64,000 bases of DNA. Source: JAEYFP01 sp964579795. Lineage in GTDB: Bacteria; Bacillota; Clostridia; Lachnospirales; Lachnospiraceae. Shown piece after piece: positions 36,153 through 44,193 of the stretch. Every line of letters starts with the position of its first letter. Position 1 is the stretch's first letter. The notes under the pieces were generated by a model that was given only the letters and a program-made list of their open reading frames with translations, was not told the origin of the DNA and ran no database searches. The stretch lies in NCBI GenBank assembly GCA_964579795.1, contig CAZOHM010000005.1:1-64000 (forward strand), in the 5' to 3' direction. A program made the position numbers and the translations under genes.

Positions 36153-36389
36153 ATGGGCGATTTAGGTCACTGCGGATGCGGTGGTACCTCACGTGATAAT
36201 GGTGGATGTAATTCCATTATCTGGATTATCATTCTGCTATTCTTATGCGGCGGATGTTCCGGTTCATCTGATTGCGGCAGTCAGAGTGGATTCGGTCTTT
36301 CATCTTTCGGTGGAGACGGATGTGGCTGTATCATCATTATCCTTTTGCTTCTCTGCTCCTGCGGAGGCGGCACATCTCTTTGTGGGTAA
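36153..36389 (+). CDS. Small Cys/Gly-rich hydrophobic protein (high-cysteine 'HCB' type)
   Basis: 78 residues. It alternates Cys/Gly/Ser-rich stretches (GHCGCGGTSRDNGGCN and GGDGCGCI) with two hydrophobic runs (SIIWIIILLFLCGGC and IIIILLLLCSCGGG). The name chorion-class high-cysteine protein is used for look-alikes in Clostridia, but no function is established. The start ATG at 36153 follows GGAGGA. Many cysteines plus a sporulation-like promoter would suit a cross-linked spore-coat or membrane component. A peptide antimicrobial is less likely, as there is no maturation or export gene nearby. Confidence 0.75.
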   Translation: MGDLGHCGCGGTSRDNGGCNSIIWIIILLFLCGGCSGSSDCGSQSGFGLSSFGGDGCGCIIIILLLLCSCGGGTSLCG

Positions 36390-36400
36390 CATTTTTTCAA

Positions 36401-36422
36401 AGAGCACCTGAAAAGGTGCTCT
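36401..36422 (+). terminator. Hairpin after the Cys/Gly-rich gene
   Basis: Perfect 9-bp stem AGAGCACCT / AGGTGCTCT with a GAAA loop, followed by CTCTTCTTG. The stem is strong and the T-tract poor. Confidence 0.55.
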
Positions 36423-36507
36423 CTCTTCTTGTACAAAAGTATTTGTTATAATTTCAACATACAAAACATAAATATTAACAATAAAACGGAATGGAATATG
36501 AAAAAAC

Positions 36508-36975
36508 ATGGAAAAAGAGACACTTGATGCAATTCAGAAATTTGATTCTCTTACAACTACCAGACATATGAAAATGTTGAAGATTGCCATTCCGTATATT
36601 TTTGCTGCAGACAAAAGCAGTTTATATATCTTTATTAAATTTGCGGAACTAGTCCATACAATAGAAGTTTTTCATAAGCCCACACCATTTTTTCCGGATT
36701 CGGGGCATTCCAAAGACAAAAATAGCGTCGATTATCAAACACTTCTTTCATCGCTTATAGAGTTGGGTGATGAAAAGGAATCACAATTATTTTCTCAAAT
36801 ATTGAATCTGGTAAATGCATTTTCCATGTATGAAATGTACGCTCCACTTCTCAAAACTATTACGGAAACTGCAGGTGCAAATAATCCATCGGACGAAAAT
36901 AATCTGTCTTTCCTGTCAAGCATGTTATCTCCAGAGCAGCAGGAGCTGTTCAATCAATTCAAAAATTTAATTTAA
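36508..36975 (+). CDS. Conserved hypothetical small helical protein
   Basis: 155 residues, no signal peptide or membrane segment, mainly helical with a low-complexity tail. Recognisable segments are MKMLKIAIPYIFAADKSSLYIFIKFAEL near the N-terminus and LSPEQQELFNQFKNLI at the end. I cannot assign a family with confidence. It is followed 30 nt later by a second small gene and preceded by the Cys/Gly-rich gene in the same direction. The RBS is weak (GGAATGGAAT). Confidence 0.6.
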   Translation: MEKETLDAIQKFDSLTTTRHMKMLKIAIPYIFAADKSSLYIFIKFAELVHTIEVFHKPTPFFPDSGHSKDKNSVDYQTLLSSLIELGDEKESQLFSQILNLVNAFSMYEMYAPLLKTITETAGANNPSDENNLSFLSSMLSPEQQELFNQFKNLI

Positions 36976-37005
36976 TCAAGAAATTTAGTAGAAAGGATAT
37001 TTATA

Positions 37006-37281
37006 ATGGAAACTGTTGAATGGATTAATGATCCAACACTGGCTGATATCAATCGAGATAAACTTGATTTTATCAAAAAAATACTGTTCGATTCAAAAAA
37101 GCTCAAGGAGCAGGAAAAAATGCCTTATTTTCTTGCCCTGCTAACTAAAGCACGTTCAAGCAGAATTGAATTTTCAAAAGATGAAACATCACGTATTATT
37201 GCTGTTATAAAAAAAAGCAGCACCCCGGAAGAATCGCAGCAAATTGAACAGCTTTTGAAAATGAGCAGTTTTTTTAAATAA
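37006..37281 (+). CDS. Conserved hypothetical protein (91 aa)
   Basis: A small, charged, helical protein (NRDKLDFIKKILFDSKKLKEQEKMPYF and SSTPEESQQIEQLLKMSSFF). AGAAAGGAT precedes the ATG at 37006. The pattern resembles small clostridial proteins conserved together with the gene before it. No domain is recognised and function is unknown. It ends 3 bp from the convergent mgtC stop, and no terminator is visible between them. Confidence 0.65.
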   Translation: METVEWINDPTLADINRDKLDFIKKILFDSKKLKEQEKMPYFLALLTKARSSRIEFSKDETSRIIAVIKKSSTPEESQQIEQLLKMSSFFK

Positions 37282-37284
37282 GTA

Positions 37285-37977
37285 CTACAGCTCTTCCACG
37301 AACAAAACCCCTGCCATATTGCGAATTTCCATCAACGTTTCATCTCGCATATGGCGGTTGGTAAGTTCCAGAGTAATCATGATTGAAATATAGTCATTTT
37401 TCATTTTAGATTTCATTGTCTCATAGGTAGACACACGCAAATCCATTTTACGTAGACTCTTTATCAAATCTACTGCTCGCTTTATACTGTCAACCTCAAT
37501 ATATAAATCAAGAATTCTGGAATGACGATACACATATAAATCAAGCTTTGCAAGTACAATAAATGTAATATATATAAAGAGCAATACAAGCAATGCTCCC
37601 TCATAAAATCCTATTCCTAGCGCAAGTCCTGTGCAGGCACATGCCCATAATCCGGCTGCTGTAGTTAATCCACGCACTTGGTTCCGTCCAGTCACAATAA
37701 TCGTACCAACCCCTAAAAAGCCAATACCACTGACTACTTGTGCACCCATTCTGCTGACCTCTTGCCCAGTACCAAAATATATAGAAATATACTGCCCTGT
37801 CATCATAACAATTGTCGCCCCAAGGCATACAAGCACATGCGTCTTAATCCCGGCACCGCGTCGTTTCATACGTCTGTCAATACCTATAAGAACGCCTGTC
37901 ACAACAGCAAGTATTAACCGTATTAAAATAGACAACATATTCAGTTCTCTAATATAGGTCAAAAAATCATTCCACAT
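37285..37977 (-). CDS. mgtC: MgtC/SapB family membrane protein
   Basis: 230 residues. Four to five transmembrane helices form the MgtC domain (GVLIGIDRRMKRRGAGIKTHVLVCLGATIVMM, then GIGFLGVGTIIV), followed by a cytosolic ACT-like tail (about 155-230). In other bacteria MgtC inhibits F-ATPase or supports growth at low magnesium; the homologue here may serve cation homeostasis, but that is inference. The ATG follows TAGGAGGTG. It has its own promoter, and no magnesium riboswitch fits in the 160 nt upstream. Confidence 0.9.
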   Translation of the reverse strand: MWNDFLTYIRELNMLSILIRLILAVVTGVLIGIDRRMKRRGAGIKTHVLVCLGATIVMMTGQYISIYFGTGQEVSRMGAQVVSGIGFLGVGTIIVTGRNQVRGLTTAAGLWACACTGLALGIGFYEGALLVLLFIYITFIVLAKLDLYVYRHSRILDLYIEVDSIKRAVDLIKSLRKMDLRVSTYETMKSKMKNDYISIMITLELTNRHMRDETLMEIRNMAGVLFVEEL

Positions 37978-38006
37978 AGCCGCACCTCCTAAGTAGTCTT
38001 TTCTTT

Positions 38007-38035
38007 ATTATACAGTTCTACAGTTTTTTGTGCAA
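38007..38035 (-). promoter_or_regulatory. SigA-type promoter of mgtC
   Basis: Minus-strand TTGCAC (38030-38035), 17-bp spacer, TATAAT (38007-38012), about 30 bp before the ATG. Confidence 0.65.
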
Positions 38036-38064
38036 TCATTTGAATTTTTGTTTTTTAGCAAAAA

Positions 38065-38112
38065 AACAAGGAACATAATTACACAAAATATGATTATGTA
38101 ATGCTCCTTGTT
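38065..38112 (-). terminator. Intrinsic terminator after leuS
   Basis: Long imperfect stem built on AACAAGGA / TCCTTGTT plus inner pairs, followed on the minus strand by a run of seven T. AT flanks on both sides make it potentially bidirectional. It separates leuS from mgtC. Confidence 0.75.
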
Positions 38113-38137
38113 TTTATTCATCTATATTTACCTGTTA

Positions 38138-40549
38138 TTATTTACCGACAATATTGATAATTCTTCCTGGTACATAGATTTCCTTAACAACATTAGCCGG
38201 CAGCTTATCACCTAATGCTGCTTTACCAGCTGCAATTGCATCTTCTTTTGTAATATCTACAGCTACCTTTACAACTGCCTTTGTTTTTCCGTTAATCTGT
38301 ACTGCTACTTCCTTTTCAGTATCCTTCATTGCTTCATGATCAGCTTTCGGCCATGTCTGTGCAAAAACAGAATCTGTATGTCCCATACGACTCCAAAGCT
38401 CTTCACTAATATGTGGTGCAAACGGCGCAAGGAGAACAACCATTGTTTCCAATGTTTCTTTATCTACACCACTTGTTTTAGCCATATCAATAAATTTATT
38501 GTTATATTCCATGAAACCGGAAATAACTGTATTTAAGCTAAAGCCTTCCAGACGACCTGAAATGTCATGAATCATCTTGTTTCTGTATTTAATGAGTTCA
38601 GCATCTGCCTTTATGCCCTTTTCACAATTATCAAGAACAAGTGTCCAAAGTCTTGTCAGGAAACGGTATACACCATCAATTCCTCTGTCATCCCATTCGG
38701 AATCAAGTTCCGGTGGTCCAACAAAAAGCTCATATAGTCTGAGCGCATCACATCCATAATCGCGCACAAGGTCATCCGGAGAAATAACATTTCCTTTGGA
38801 TTTGCTCATTTTAATACCATTTTTTCCGGTAATCATACCTTGATTAAACAGCTTTGTAAATGGCTCGTCAAAATCAACTACTCCTATATCATTCAAAAAC
38901 TTTGTATAGAATCTTGAATAAAGCAAATGTAATACTGCATGCTCTACACCACCAATATACATATCGACAGGAAGCATCGCATCTGCTGTTTCACGATTCA
39001 CAAGTTCTTTATTATTATGACTGTCAACATACCTTAAGAAATACCACGATGAGCCTGCCCACTGCGGCATTGTATTTGTCTCTCTCTTAGCAGGCTTTCC
39101 ACATACTGGACACGTTGTATTTACCCAGTCAGTAATATCTGCCAGAGGCGATTCTCCTGTACCAGTTGGTTGATATGATTCAACCTCGGGAAGAAGTAAC
39201 GGAAGCTGCTCCTCAGGAACAGGTACGCAGCCACAATCAGGACAATGAATAATAGGAATCGGTTCACCCCAATAACGCTGCCTTGAGAACACCCAGTCAC
39301 GAAGCTTGTAATTTACAGTCTTCTTACCAAATCCAAGCTTCTCTATCATTTCCGGTGCATCTTTCTTCAAAATTGAAGACTCCATACCATTCCAATCACC
39401 AGAATTAATCATTGTACCAGCTGCCTCTGTATATGGCTCTGTCATATTGTCTAATTCTATGCCATCCTTTGCAATTACCTGTATAATCGGAATATCAAAT
39501 TTCTTAGCAAATTCAAAATCTCTATCATCATGAGCAGGCACACACATGATAGCACCTGTACCATAATCGGCAAGTACATAATCAGAAAGCCAGATTGGTG
39601 TTTTTTTGCCATTTAATGGATTAATCGCATAGGATCCAGTAAATACACCTGTCTTTTCTTTATCCTGAAGTCTGTCAACATTGGATTTCATAGAAGCATC
39701 ATAAATATACTGATCTACTGCTGCCTTTGTTTGTGGTGTTGCCAGTTGTGCCGCAAGCTCATGCTCAGGAGCAAGCACCATAAATGTTGCGCCATGCAAT
39801 GTATCTGGTCTTGTTGTATAAACAGTAATCACAGAGTCAGAACCATCAACCTTAAAATTCACTTCTGCACCATATGATTTTCCGATCCAGTCGGTTTGCA
39901 TTTTCTTTACTTTTTCAGGCCAGTCGAGTTTGTCAAGATCTGCAAGCAGTCTATCTGCATATTGAGTAATTTTCAACATCCACTGTTTCAAATTTTTCTT
40001 TGTAACTTCTGCACCGCATCGTTCACATTTGCCATTTACTACTTCTTCATTTGCAAGACCCGTCTTACAGGAAGGGCACCAATTAATCGGCATCTCTTTT
40101 TCATATGCAAGACCAGCCTTAAACATTTTTACAAAAATCCACTGCGTCCACTTGTAAAAATCCGGATCAGTAGTATTCACTTCCATATCCCAGTCATATA
40201 AAGCAGCAATCTGATTAATCTGACGTTTGATATTTGCAACATTTTCTGCTGTTGATTTAGCAGGATGCACACCCATCTTGATTGCATAATTTTCTGCAGG
40301 AAGTCCAAATGCATCCCATCCCATCGGATGAACAATATAATAGCCATTCAATAGCTTATATCTGCTCCATACATCGGAAATAACATATCCTCTCCAATGT
40401 CCGACATGAAGTCCGTTTCCTGACGGATATGGAAACATATCAAGGCAATAATACTTTGGTTTTTTCCCATCCTTCACATTTACCGGGTTCTTTTCCCATT
40501 CCTTTGTCCATTTCTGTTCCACTTCTCTGTGGTTATACGGCACTGCCAT
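38138..40549 (-). CDS. leuS: Leucine-tRNA ligase
   Basis: Class I aminoacyl-tRNA synthetase of 803 residues that charges tRNA-Leu. The HIGH motif is GNGLHVGHWRGYV (near residue 45), KMSKS is KMSKSKGNV (near 583). A zinc-type CxxC pair is in CPSCKTG ... CERCGAE, and the editing (CP1) domain with TTRPDTLHGAT spans about 220-420. The start ATG follows AGAGGAATG. A good promoter lies 63 bp upstream. No T-box is seen in the 207-bp upstream gap, unlike pheST in this window. Confidence 0.97.
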   Translation of the reverse strand: MAVPYNHREVEQKWTKEWEKNPVNVKDGKKPKYYCLDMFPYPSGNGLHVGHWRGYVISDVWSRYKLLNGYYIVHPMGWDAFGLPAENYAIKMGVHPAKSTAENVANIKRQINQIAALYDWDMEVNTTDPDFYKWTQWIFVKMFKAGLAYEKEMPINWCPSCKTGLANEEVVNGKCERCGAEVTKKNLKQWMLKITQYADRLLADLDKLDWPEKVKKMQTDWIGKSYGAEVNFKVDGSDSVITVYTTRPDTLHGATFMVLAPEHELAAQLATPQTKAAVDQYIYDASMKSNVDRLQDKEKTGVFTGSYAINPLNGKKTPIWLSDYVLADYGTGAIMCVPAHDDRDFEFAKKFDIPIIQVIAKDGIELDNMTEPYTEAAGTMINSGDWNGMESSILKKDAPEMIEKLGFGKKTVNYKLRDWVFSRQRYWGEPIPIIHCPDCGCVPVPEEQLPLLLPEVESYQPTGTGESPLADITDWVNTTCPVCGKPAKRETNTMPQWAGSSWYFLRYVDSHNNKELVNRETADAMLPVDMYIGGVEHAVLHLLYSRFYTKFLNDIGVVDFDEPFTKLFNQGMITGKNGIKMSKSKGNVISPDDLVRDYGCDALRLYELFVGPPELDSEWDDRGIDGVYRFLTRLWTLVLDNCEKGIKADAELIKYRNKMIHDISGRLEGFSLNTVISGFMEYNNKFIDMAKTSGVDKETLETMVVLLAPFAPHISEELWSRMGHTDSVFAQTWPKADHEAMKDTEKEVAVQINGKTKAVVKVAVDITKEDAIAAGKAALGDKLPANVVKEIYVPGRIINIVGK

Positions 40550-40611
40550 TTTTCATTCCTCTTTTTCGTCAAAATTTACTTTCATATTAATAAATATACT
40601 CAAACACATTA

Positions 40612-40640
40612 ATTTTACTCATGTTGTTTTGTGCTGTCAA
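40612..40640 (-). promoter_or_regulatory. SigA-type promoter of leuS
   Basis: Minus-strand TTGACA (40635-40640), 17-bp spacer, TAAAAT (40612-40617), 63 bp before the leuS ATG. Confidence 0.7.
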
Positions 40641-40676
40641 GGTGTTTTTGTTTAAGCAACACAGATGTAATACACA

Positions 40677-40717
40677 GAAGAGCACTCCACAAAAACAGGT
40701 TTCGGAGAGTGCTCTTC
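40677..40717 (-). terminator. Hairpin after the EF-G paralogue
   Basis: Perfect 11-bp stem GAAGAGCACTC / GAGTGCTCTTC with a 19-nt loop, 40 bp after the EF-G-like stop. No real T-tract on either strand, so the stem may be a 3'-end protector or a weak terminator. Confidence 0.5.
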
Positions 40718-40756
40718 ATTTCAAATATATAAATTATCCTTATTACTCATGTTATG

Positions 40757-42853
40757 TTATGCATCTACGCTTTCGTCTGTCAGCTTGCTTGCTCTTGCAA
40801 TTACTTCCTTTTCCTGTACATCCGATGGTGCCTGCTCATAACGATTGAACTCATACTCATAGGTTCCTCTTCCGCCTGTCATAGAACGTAATACTGTACA
40901 ATATCCAAACAGACCTGTCATAGGAAGCTCTGCTTCAATGATTTGTTTTCCATCAGAAACAGGTGTCATACCAAGTACACGACCGCGTCTTTTGTTTAAA
41001 TCCCCCATAATATCTCCTGTATATGCATCAGGAACTGTAACTTTCAAAGTGGCAATCGGCTCTAGCAAAATCGGTCCTGCCTCCATAAAGCCTTTTTTAA
41101 ATGCCTGAATTGTAGCCATCTTAAAAGCCTGTTCAGATGAATCGACTGGATGATAGGAACCATCATAAAGAATCGCCTTTACTCCGACAACAGGATAAGC
41201 TGCCAATGGACCTTTTAGTACCGACTCTGCGAGTCCTTTTTCTACTGCTGGGAAAAAGTTCTTCGGAACAGCCCCGCCAACAACAACCTGTTCAAATTCA
41301 TATGGCTTACTCATATCATTCAATGGCTCAAATTTCATTTTAACATGACCATATTGTCCATGTCCGCCTGACTGCTTTTTGTATTTCGATTCAACGTCAG
41401 AGGTTTTCTTAATTGTTTCGCGATATGCAACCTTTGGTTTAGACAATTCAATCTCAACTTTATAAACATTCATCAGCTTGCTTGCAATGATTTCAAGGTG
41501 CTGATCACCCATTCCATAAAGGAGTGTCTGTCTATTTTCTGAATCATTAACATTTCGAAGTGTCAAATCTTCATGCATCATTTTTTGCAGTGCACCTGAA
41601 ATCTTGTCAATATCGGCTTTATTTTTTGCTTTATATCTCATATATGTATATGGCTTGCTGATTTCTGTCTTTGCATACTGAACAGGATTTGCCTTAGTAG
41701 AAAGCGTATCACCTGTGCGTGCACCTGTCAGTTTTGCAATTGCTCCAATATCTCCTGCATGAAGTTCCGGAACTTCAATTGGTTTATTCCCCTGCAAAAC
41801 ATATAATTTTGATATTCTTTCCTCTATATCCTTATCATAATTAAACAGCATATCATCTGATTTGATTACGCCGGAGCATACTTTAATCAATGAATACTTG
41901 CCAATGAACGGATCTACAATTGTTTTCCAAATATAAGCTGTCTTCGGCTTGGAAAAATCATAATCAGCCTCATAAATCTCACTTGTCTTCATCTGAATAC
42001 CAGCAATCTTTCTCGTATCTGGGCTTTGGAAATATTTAATAATATCGTCGAGCAGCGTATACATACCTTGACATAATATACTGGAACCCATTGTAACAGG
42101 AACGATACTTCCATCAATAATATTGGCACGAAGAGCTGCTCTGATTTCTGCATCAGAAAATGACTCTCCACCAAAATAGCGTTCCATAAAATCTTCACTT
42201 GTTTCAGCAACTGCCTCAAGCAAAGCATCTCTGCAAATTTTCAGATTGGCTTGTGAATAATCCGGAATCGCACACTCTTCAACTTTTCCATCCTTTGTCC
42301 AGCGATTTCCTGTCTCACTGACAACATTTACATAACCAACAAACTTTTCATTTTCTCTGATTGGCAGATGAAAAGGTGCAATTTTCTTACCATATCGTGC
42401 TGTCAAATCCTCTACTACCTGACGATAACTTGCATTATCAACATCCATATCCGTTACAAAAATAATTCTAGGTAACTTATATTTTTCACAGAGCTCCCAT
42501 GCTTTTTCTGTACCAACTTCAATTCCAGCCTTGCCGGAAACAACAATGATTGCGCCAGCTGCGGCTCCTACTGCCTCTTCTACCTCACCAACAAAATCAA
42601 AATAACCAGGTGTATCAAATATATTAATTTTATGCGACTCCCATTCAATAGGAATAACACTTGTTCCTATTGAAAACTGGCGCTTCTGTTCTTCTTTATC
42701 ATAATCACTGATTGTATTTCCATCACTTGTCTTGCCCATACGCGAAGTAATGCCTGATAGATATGCCATTGCCTCAACAAGCGTTGTCTTACCGCAGCCT
42801 CCATGTCCTAACAGCACTACATTGCGAATCTTGTCACTTGTGTAAACATTCAT
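40757..42853 (-). CDS. Elongation factor G-like GTPase (EF-G paralogue)
   Basis: About 698 residues with the EF-G domain order. The P-loop is GHGGCGKTT, the G3 motif is DTPGYFDF (EF-G has DTPGHVDF), and the G4 motif reads VTDMD where canonical EF-G has NKMD. Loss of the catalytic histidine and of the asparagine-lysine pair distinguishes it from housekeeping EF-G; it matches the EF-G2-like group. The role is unknown; a ribosome-bound factor with slow or altered hydrolysis is possible (inference). The ATG at 42853 follows GGAGG; an upstream ATG at 42868 overlaps that RBS. Confidence 0.85.
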   Translation of the reverse strand: MNVYTSDKIRNVVLLGHGGCGKTTLVEAMAYLSGITSRMGKTSDGNTISDYDKEEQKRQFSIGTSVIPIEWESHKINIFDTPGYFDFVGEVEEAVGAAAGAIIVVSGKAGIEVGTEKAWELCEKYKLPRIIFVTDMDVDNASYRQVVEDLTARYGKKIAPFHLPIRENEKFVGYVNVVSETGNRWTKDGKVEECAIPDYSQANLKICRDALLEAVAETSEDFMERYFGGESFSDAEIRAALRANIIDGSIVPVTMGSSILCQGMYTLLDDIIKYFQSPDTRKIAGIQMKTSEIYEADYDFSKPKTAYIWKTIVDPFIGKYSLIKVCSGVIKSDDMLFNYDKDIEERISKLYVLQGNKPIEVPELHAGDIGAIAKLTGARTGDTLSTKANPVQYAKTEISKPYTYMRYKAKNKADIDKISGALQKMMHEDLTLRNVNDSENRQTLLYGMGDQHLEIIASKLMNVYKVEIELSKPKVAYRETIKKTSDVESKYKKQSGGHGQYGHVKMKFEPLNDMSKPYEFEQVVVGGAVPKNFFPAVEKGLAESVLKGPLAAYPVVGVKAILYDGSYHPVDSSEQAFKMATIQAFKKGFMEAGPILLEPIATLKVTVPDAYTGDIMGDLNKRRGRVLGMTPVSDGKQIIEAELPMTGLFGYCTVLRSMTGGRGTYEYEFNRYEQAPSDVQEKEVIARASKLTDESVDA

Positions 42854-42941
42854 ATTCTGTTCCTCCATATCAAGTTGTTGTTTTGGGTTTTTGTAAATAA
42901 ATACAATACTTTGTGATTATCTCCAGACAACCCATGTAAAT

Positions 42942-42970
42942 ATTGTAATAAATTTGCCCGGTTTTTGCAA
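42942..42970 (-). promoter_or_regulatory. SigA-type promoter of the EF-G paralogue
   Basis: Minus-strand TTGCAA (42965-42970), 17-bp spacer, TACAAT (42942-42947), 89 bp before the ATG. Confidence 0.55.
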
Positions 42971-43086
42971 TAGTGTTATGCAATTTTAACAAACTCTTTA
43001 GATTTTGCAAACTAAATTATTGTAATTGTGTATATTTTGTATTTAATTTAGCACTTAAAAGTGTTGCGCTTTAAAGCAACATAGTA

Positions 43087-43115
43087 TTGACTTTTGTTTA
43101 CTTGACCTATACAAT
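43087..43115 (+). promoter_or_regulatory. SigA-type promoter of the aromatic operon
   Basis: TTGACT (43087-43092), 17-bp spacer, TACAAT (43110-43115), leading to the aroF ATG at 43163 behind AGAGGAAAGG. Confidence 0.7.
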
Positions 43116-43162
43116 AGATTCATCAAAACAATTCAGGTTTTAGAGGAAAGGTCGTAAAACAA

Positions 43163-44179
43163 ATGATTATTGTAATGAAACCGCAGGCATCTCAGAAGAA
43201 TATTGATACCGTTGTATCTCTTATTAAAAATAAAGGCTTGGAAGCTCATCTTTCTGCAGGTAGAGAAGTTACTATTATTGGAGTGATTGGTGATAAAACA
43301 AAACTATATAACGATAATCTTGAAATCTTTGAAGGTGTCGATAAGATAGTTCCTCTAACAGAAAGTTATAAGCTTTCTAATAAAAAATTCCATCCCGAAC
43401 CAACATCTGTCAAGGTTGGTAATACTATGATTGGTCCTGATAATTTAACGATTATGGCTGGACCATGTGCTGTCGAAAACGAGGATCAGCTGATGCTGAT
43501 TGCAAAAGAAGTCAAAAAAGCTGGAGCTACAATTGTTAGAGGCGGGGCATACAAACCACGCACCTCTCCTTATGCGTTTCAAGGACTTGCAGAAGAAGGA
43601 TTGAAATACATGCATGAAGCAGGAAAAGAAACCGGACTTGCTACTATTTGTGAGGTCGTCAGTCTGGATGCTGTTAATGCTGCTGTTAAATATGTAGATA
43701 TGCTGCAAATTGGTGCTCGAAATATGCAGAATTTCATTTTATTAAAGGAAGTTGGCAGAACCGGTCTTCCCGTTTTATTAAAACGAGGACTTGCTGCTAC
43801 AATTGATGAATGGCTGAATGCTGCTGAGTATATTATTGCTGAGGGAAATCCAAATGTTGTACTATGTGAACGAGGAATCCGCACATTTGAAACTGCTACA
43901 AGAAATACACTGGACATCAGTGCTGTTCCAGTTTTAAAATCAAAAACACATTTGCCAGTCATTGTTGATCCATCTCATGCAACCGGTGTACGTGCGTATG
44001 TTGAACCGCTTGCCAGAGCTGCTGTTGCTGTTGGTGCAGATGGTTTAATGATAGAAGTCCATAATGATCCATCAAAGGCGCTGTCAGATGGACCACAGTC
44101 GCTTACATTCCCACAATTTGATGAATTATGTCAAAGTATCAAACCATTCTGTCAATTAATGAACCGCAGCTTTTCATAA
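43163..44179 (+). CDS. aroF: 3-deoxy-7-phosphoheptulonate (DAHP) synthase
   Basis: First enzyme of the shikimate pathway: erythrose 4-phosphate plus PEP gives DAHP. 338 residues. An N-terminal ferredoxin-like ACT-related domain (about 1-70, MIIVMKPQASQKNIDTVVSLI) precedes the (beta/alpha)8 catalytic domain with KPRTSPYAFQGL, QIGARNMQNF and VDPSHATG. The layout is that of the AroF/AroG type Ib beta enzymes of Gram-positives; such an N-terminal domain often binds an aromatic end product. It is the first gene of aroF-tyrA-aroA. Confidence 0.95.
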   Translation: MIIVMKPQASQKNIDTVVSLIKNKGLEAHLSAGREVTIIGVIGDKTKLYNDNLEIFEGVDKIVPLTESYKLSNKKFHPEPTSVKVGNTMIGPDNLTIMAGPCAVENEDQLMLIAKEVKKAGATIVRGGAYKPRTSPYAFQGLAEEGLKYMHEAGKETGLATICEVVSLDAVNAAVKYVDMLQIGARNMQNFILLKEVGRTGLPVLLKRGLAATIDEWLNAAEYIIAEGNPNVVLCERGIRTFETATRNTLDISAVPVLKSKTHLPVIVDPSHATGVRAYVEPLARAAVAVGADGLMIEVHNDPSKALSDGPQSLTFPQFDELCQSIKPFCQLMNRSFS

Positions 44180-44193
44180 TAAGGAGCAGACAT

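Larger units (their letters stand above)
42854..43162. other. Divergent intergenic region (309 bp)
   Basis: AT-rich region between the EF-G paralogue (minus) and aroF (plus). It holds one outward promoter on each strand and two small hairpin-type palindromes at about 43049-43081. No ORF, T-box or known riboswitch motif is visible. Confidence 0.5.

Noticed and set aside
36153..36389. Bacteriocin/RiPP precursor reading of the Cys/Gly-rich protein
   Set aside because: No leader-core arrangement, modification enzyme, peptidase or exporter is adjacent; the flanking genes are small unknowns.
40550..40756. T-box leader for leuS
   Set aside because: No GGTGGNACCGCG core or specifier stem is present; the promoter lies only about 60 bp before the ATG.
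42970..43000. Possible Rex operator (TTGTTA ... TAACA on the minus strand)
   Set aside because: The half-sites are two bases too far apart for the Rex consensus TTGTTAA-4-TTAACAA.
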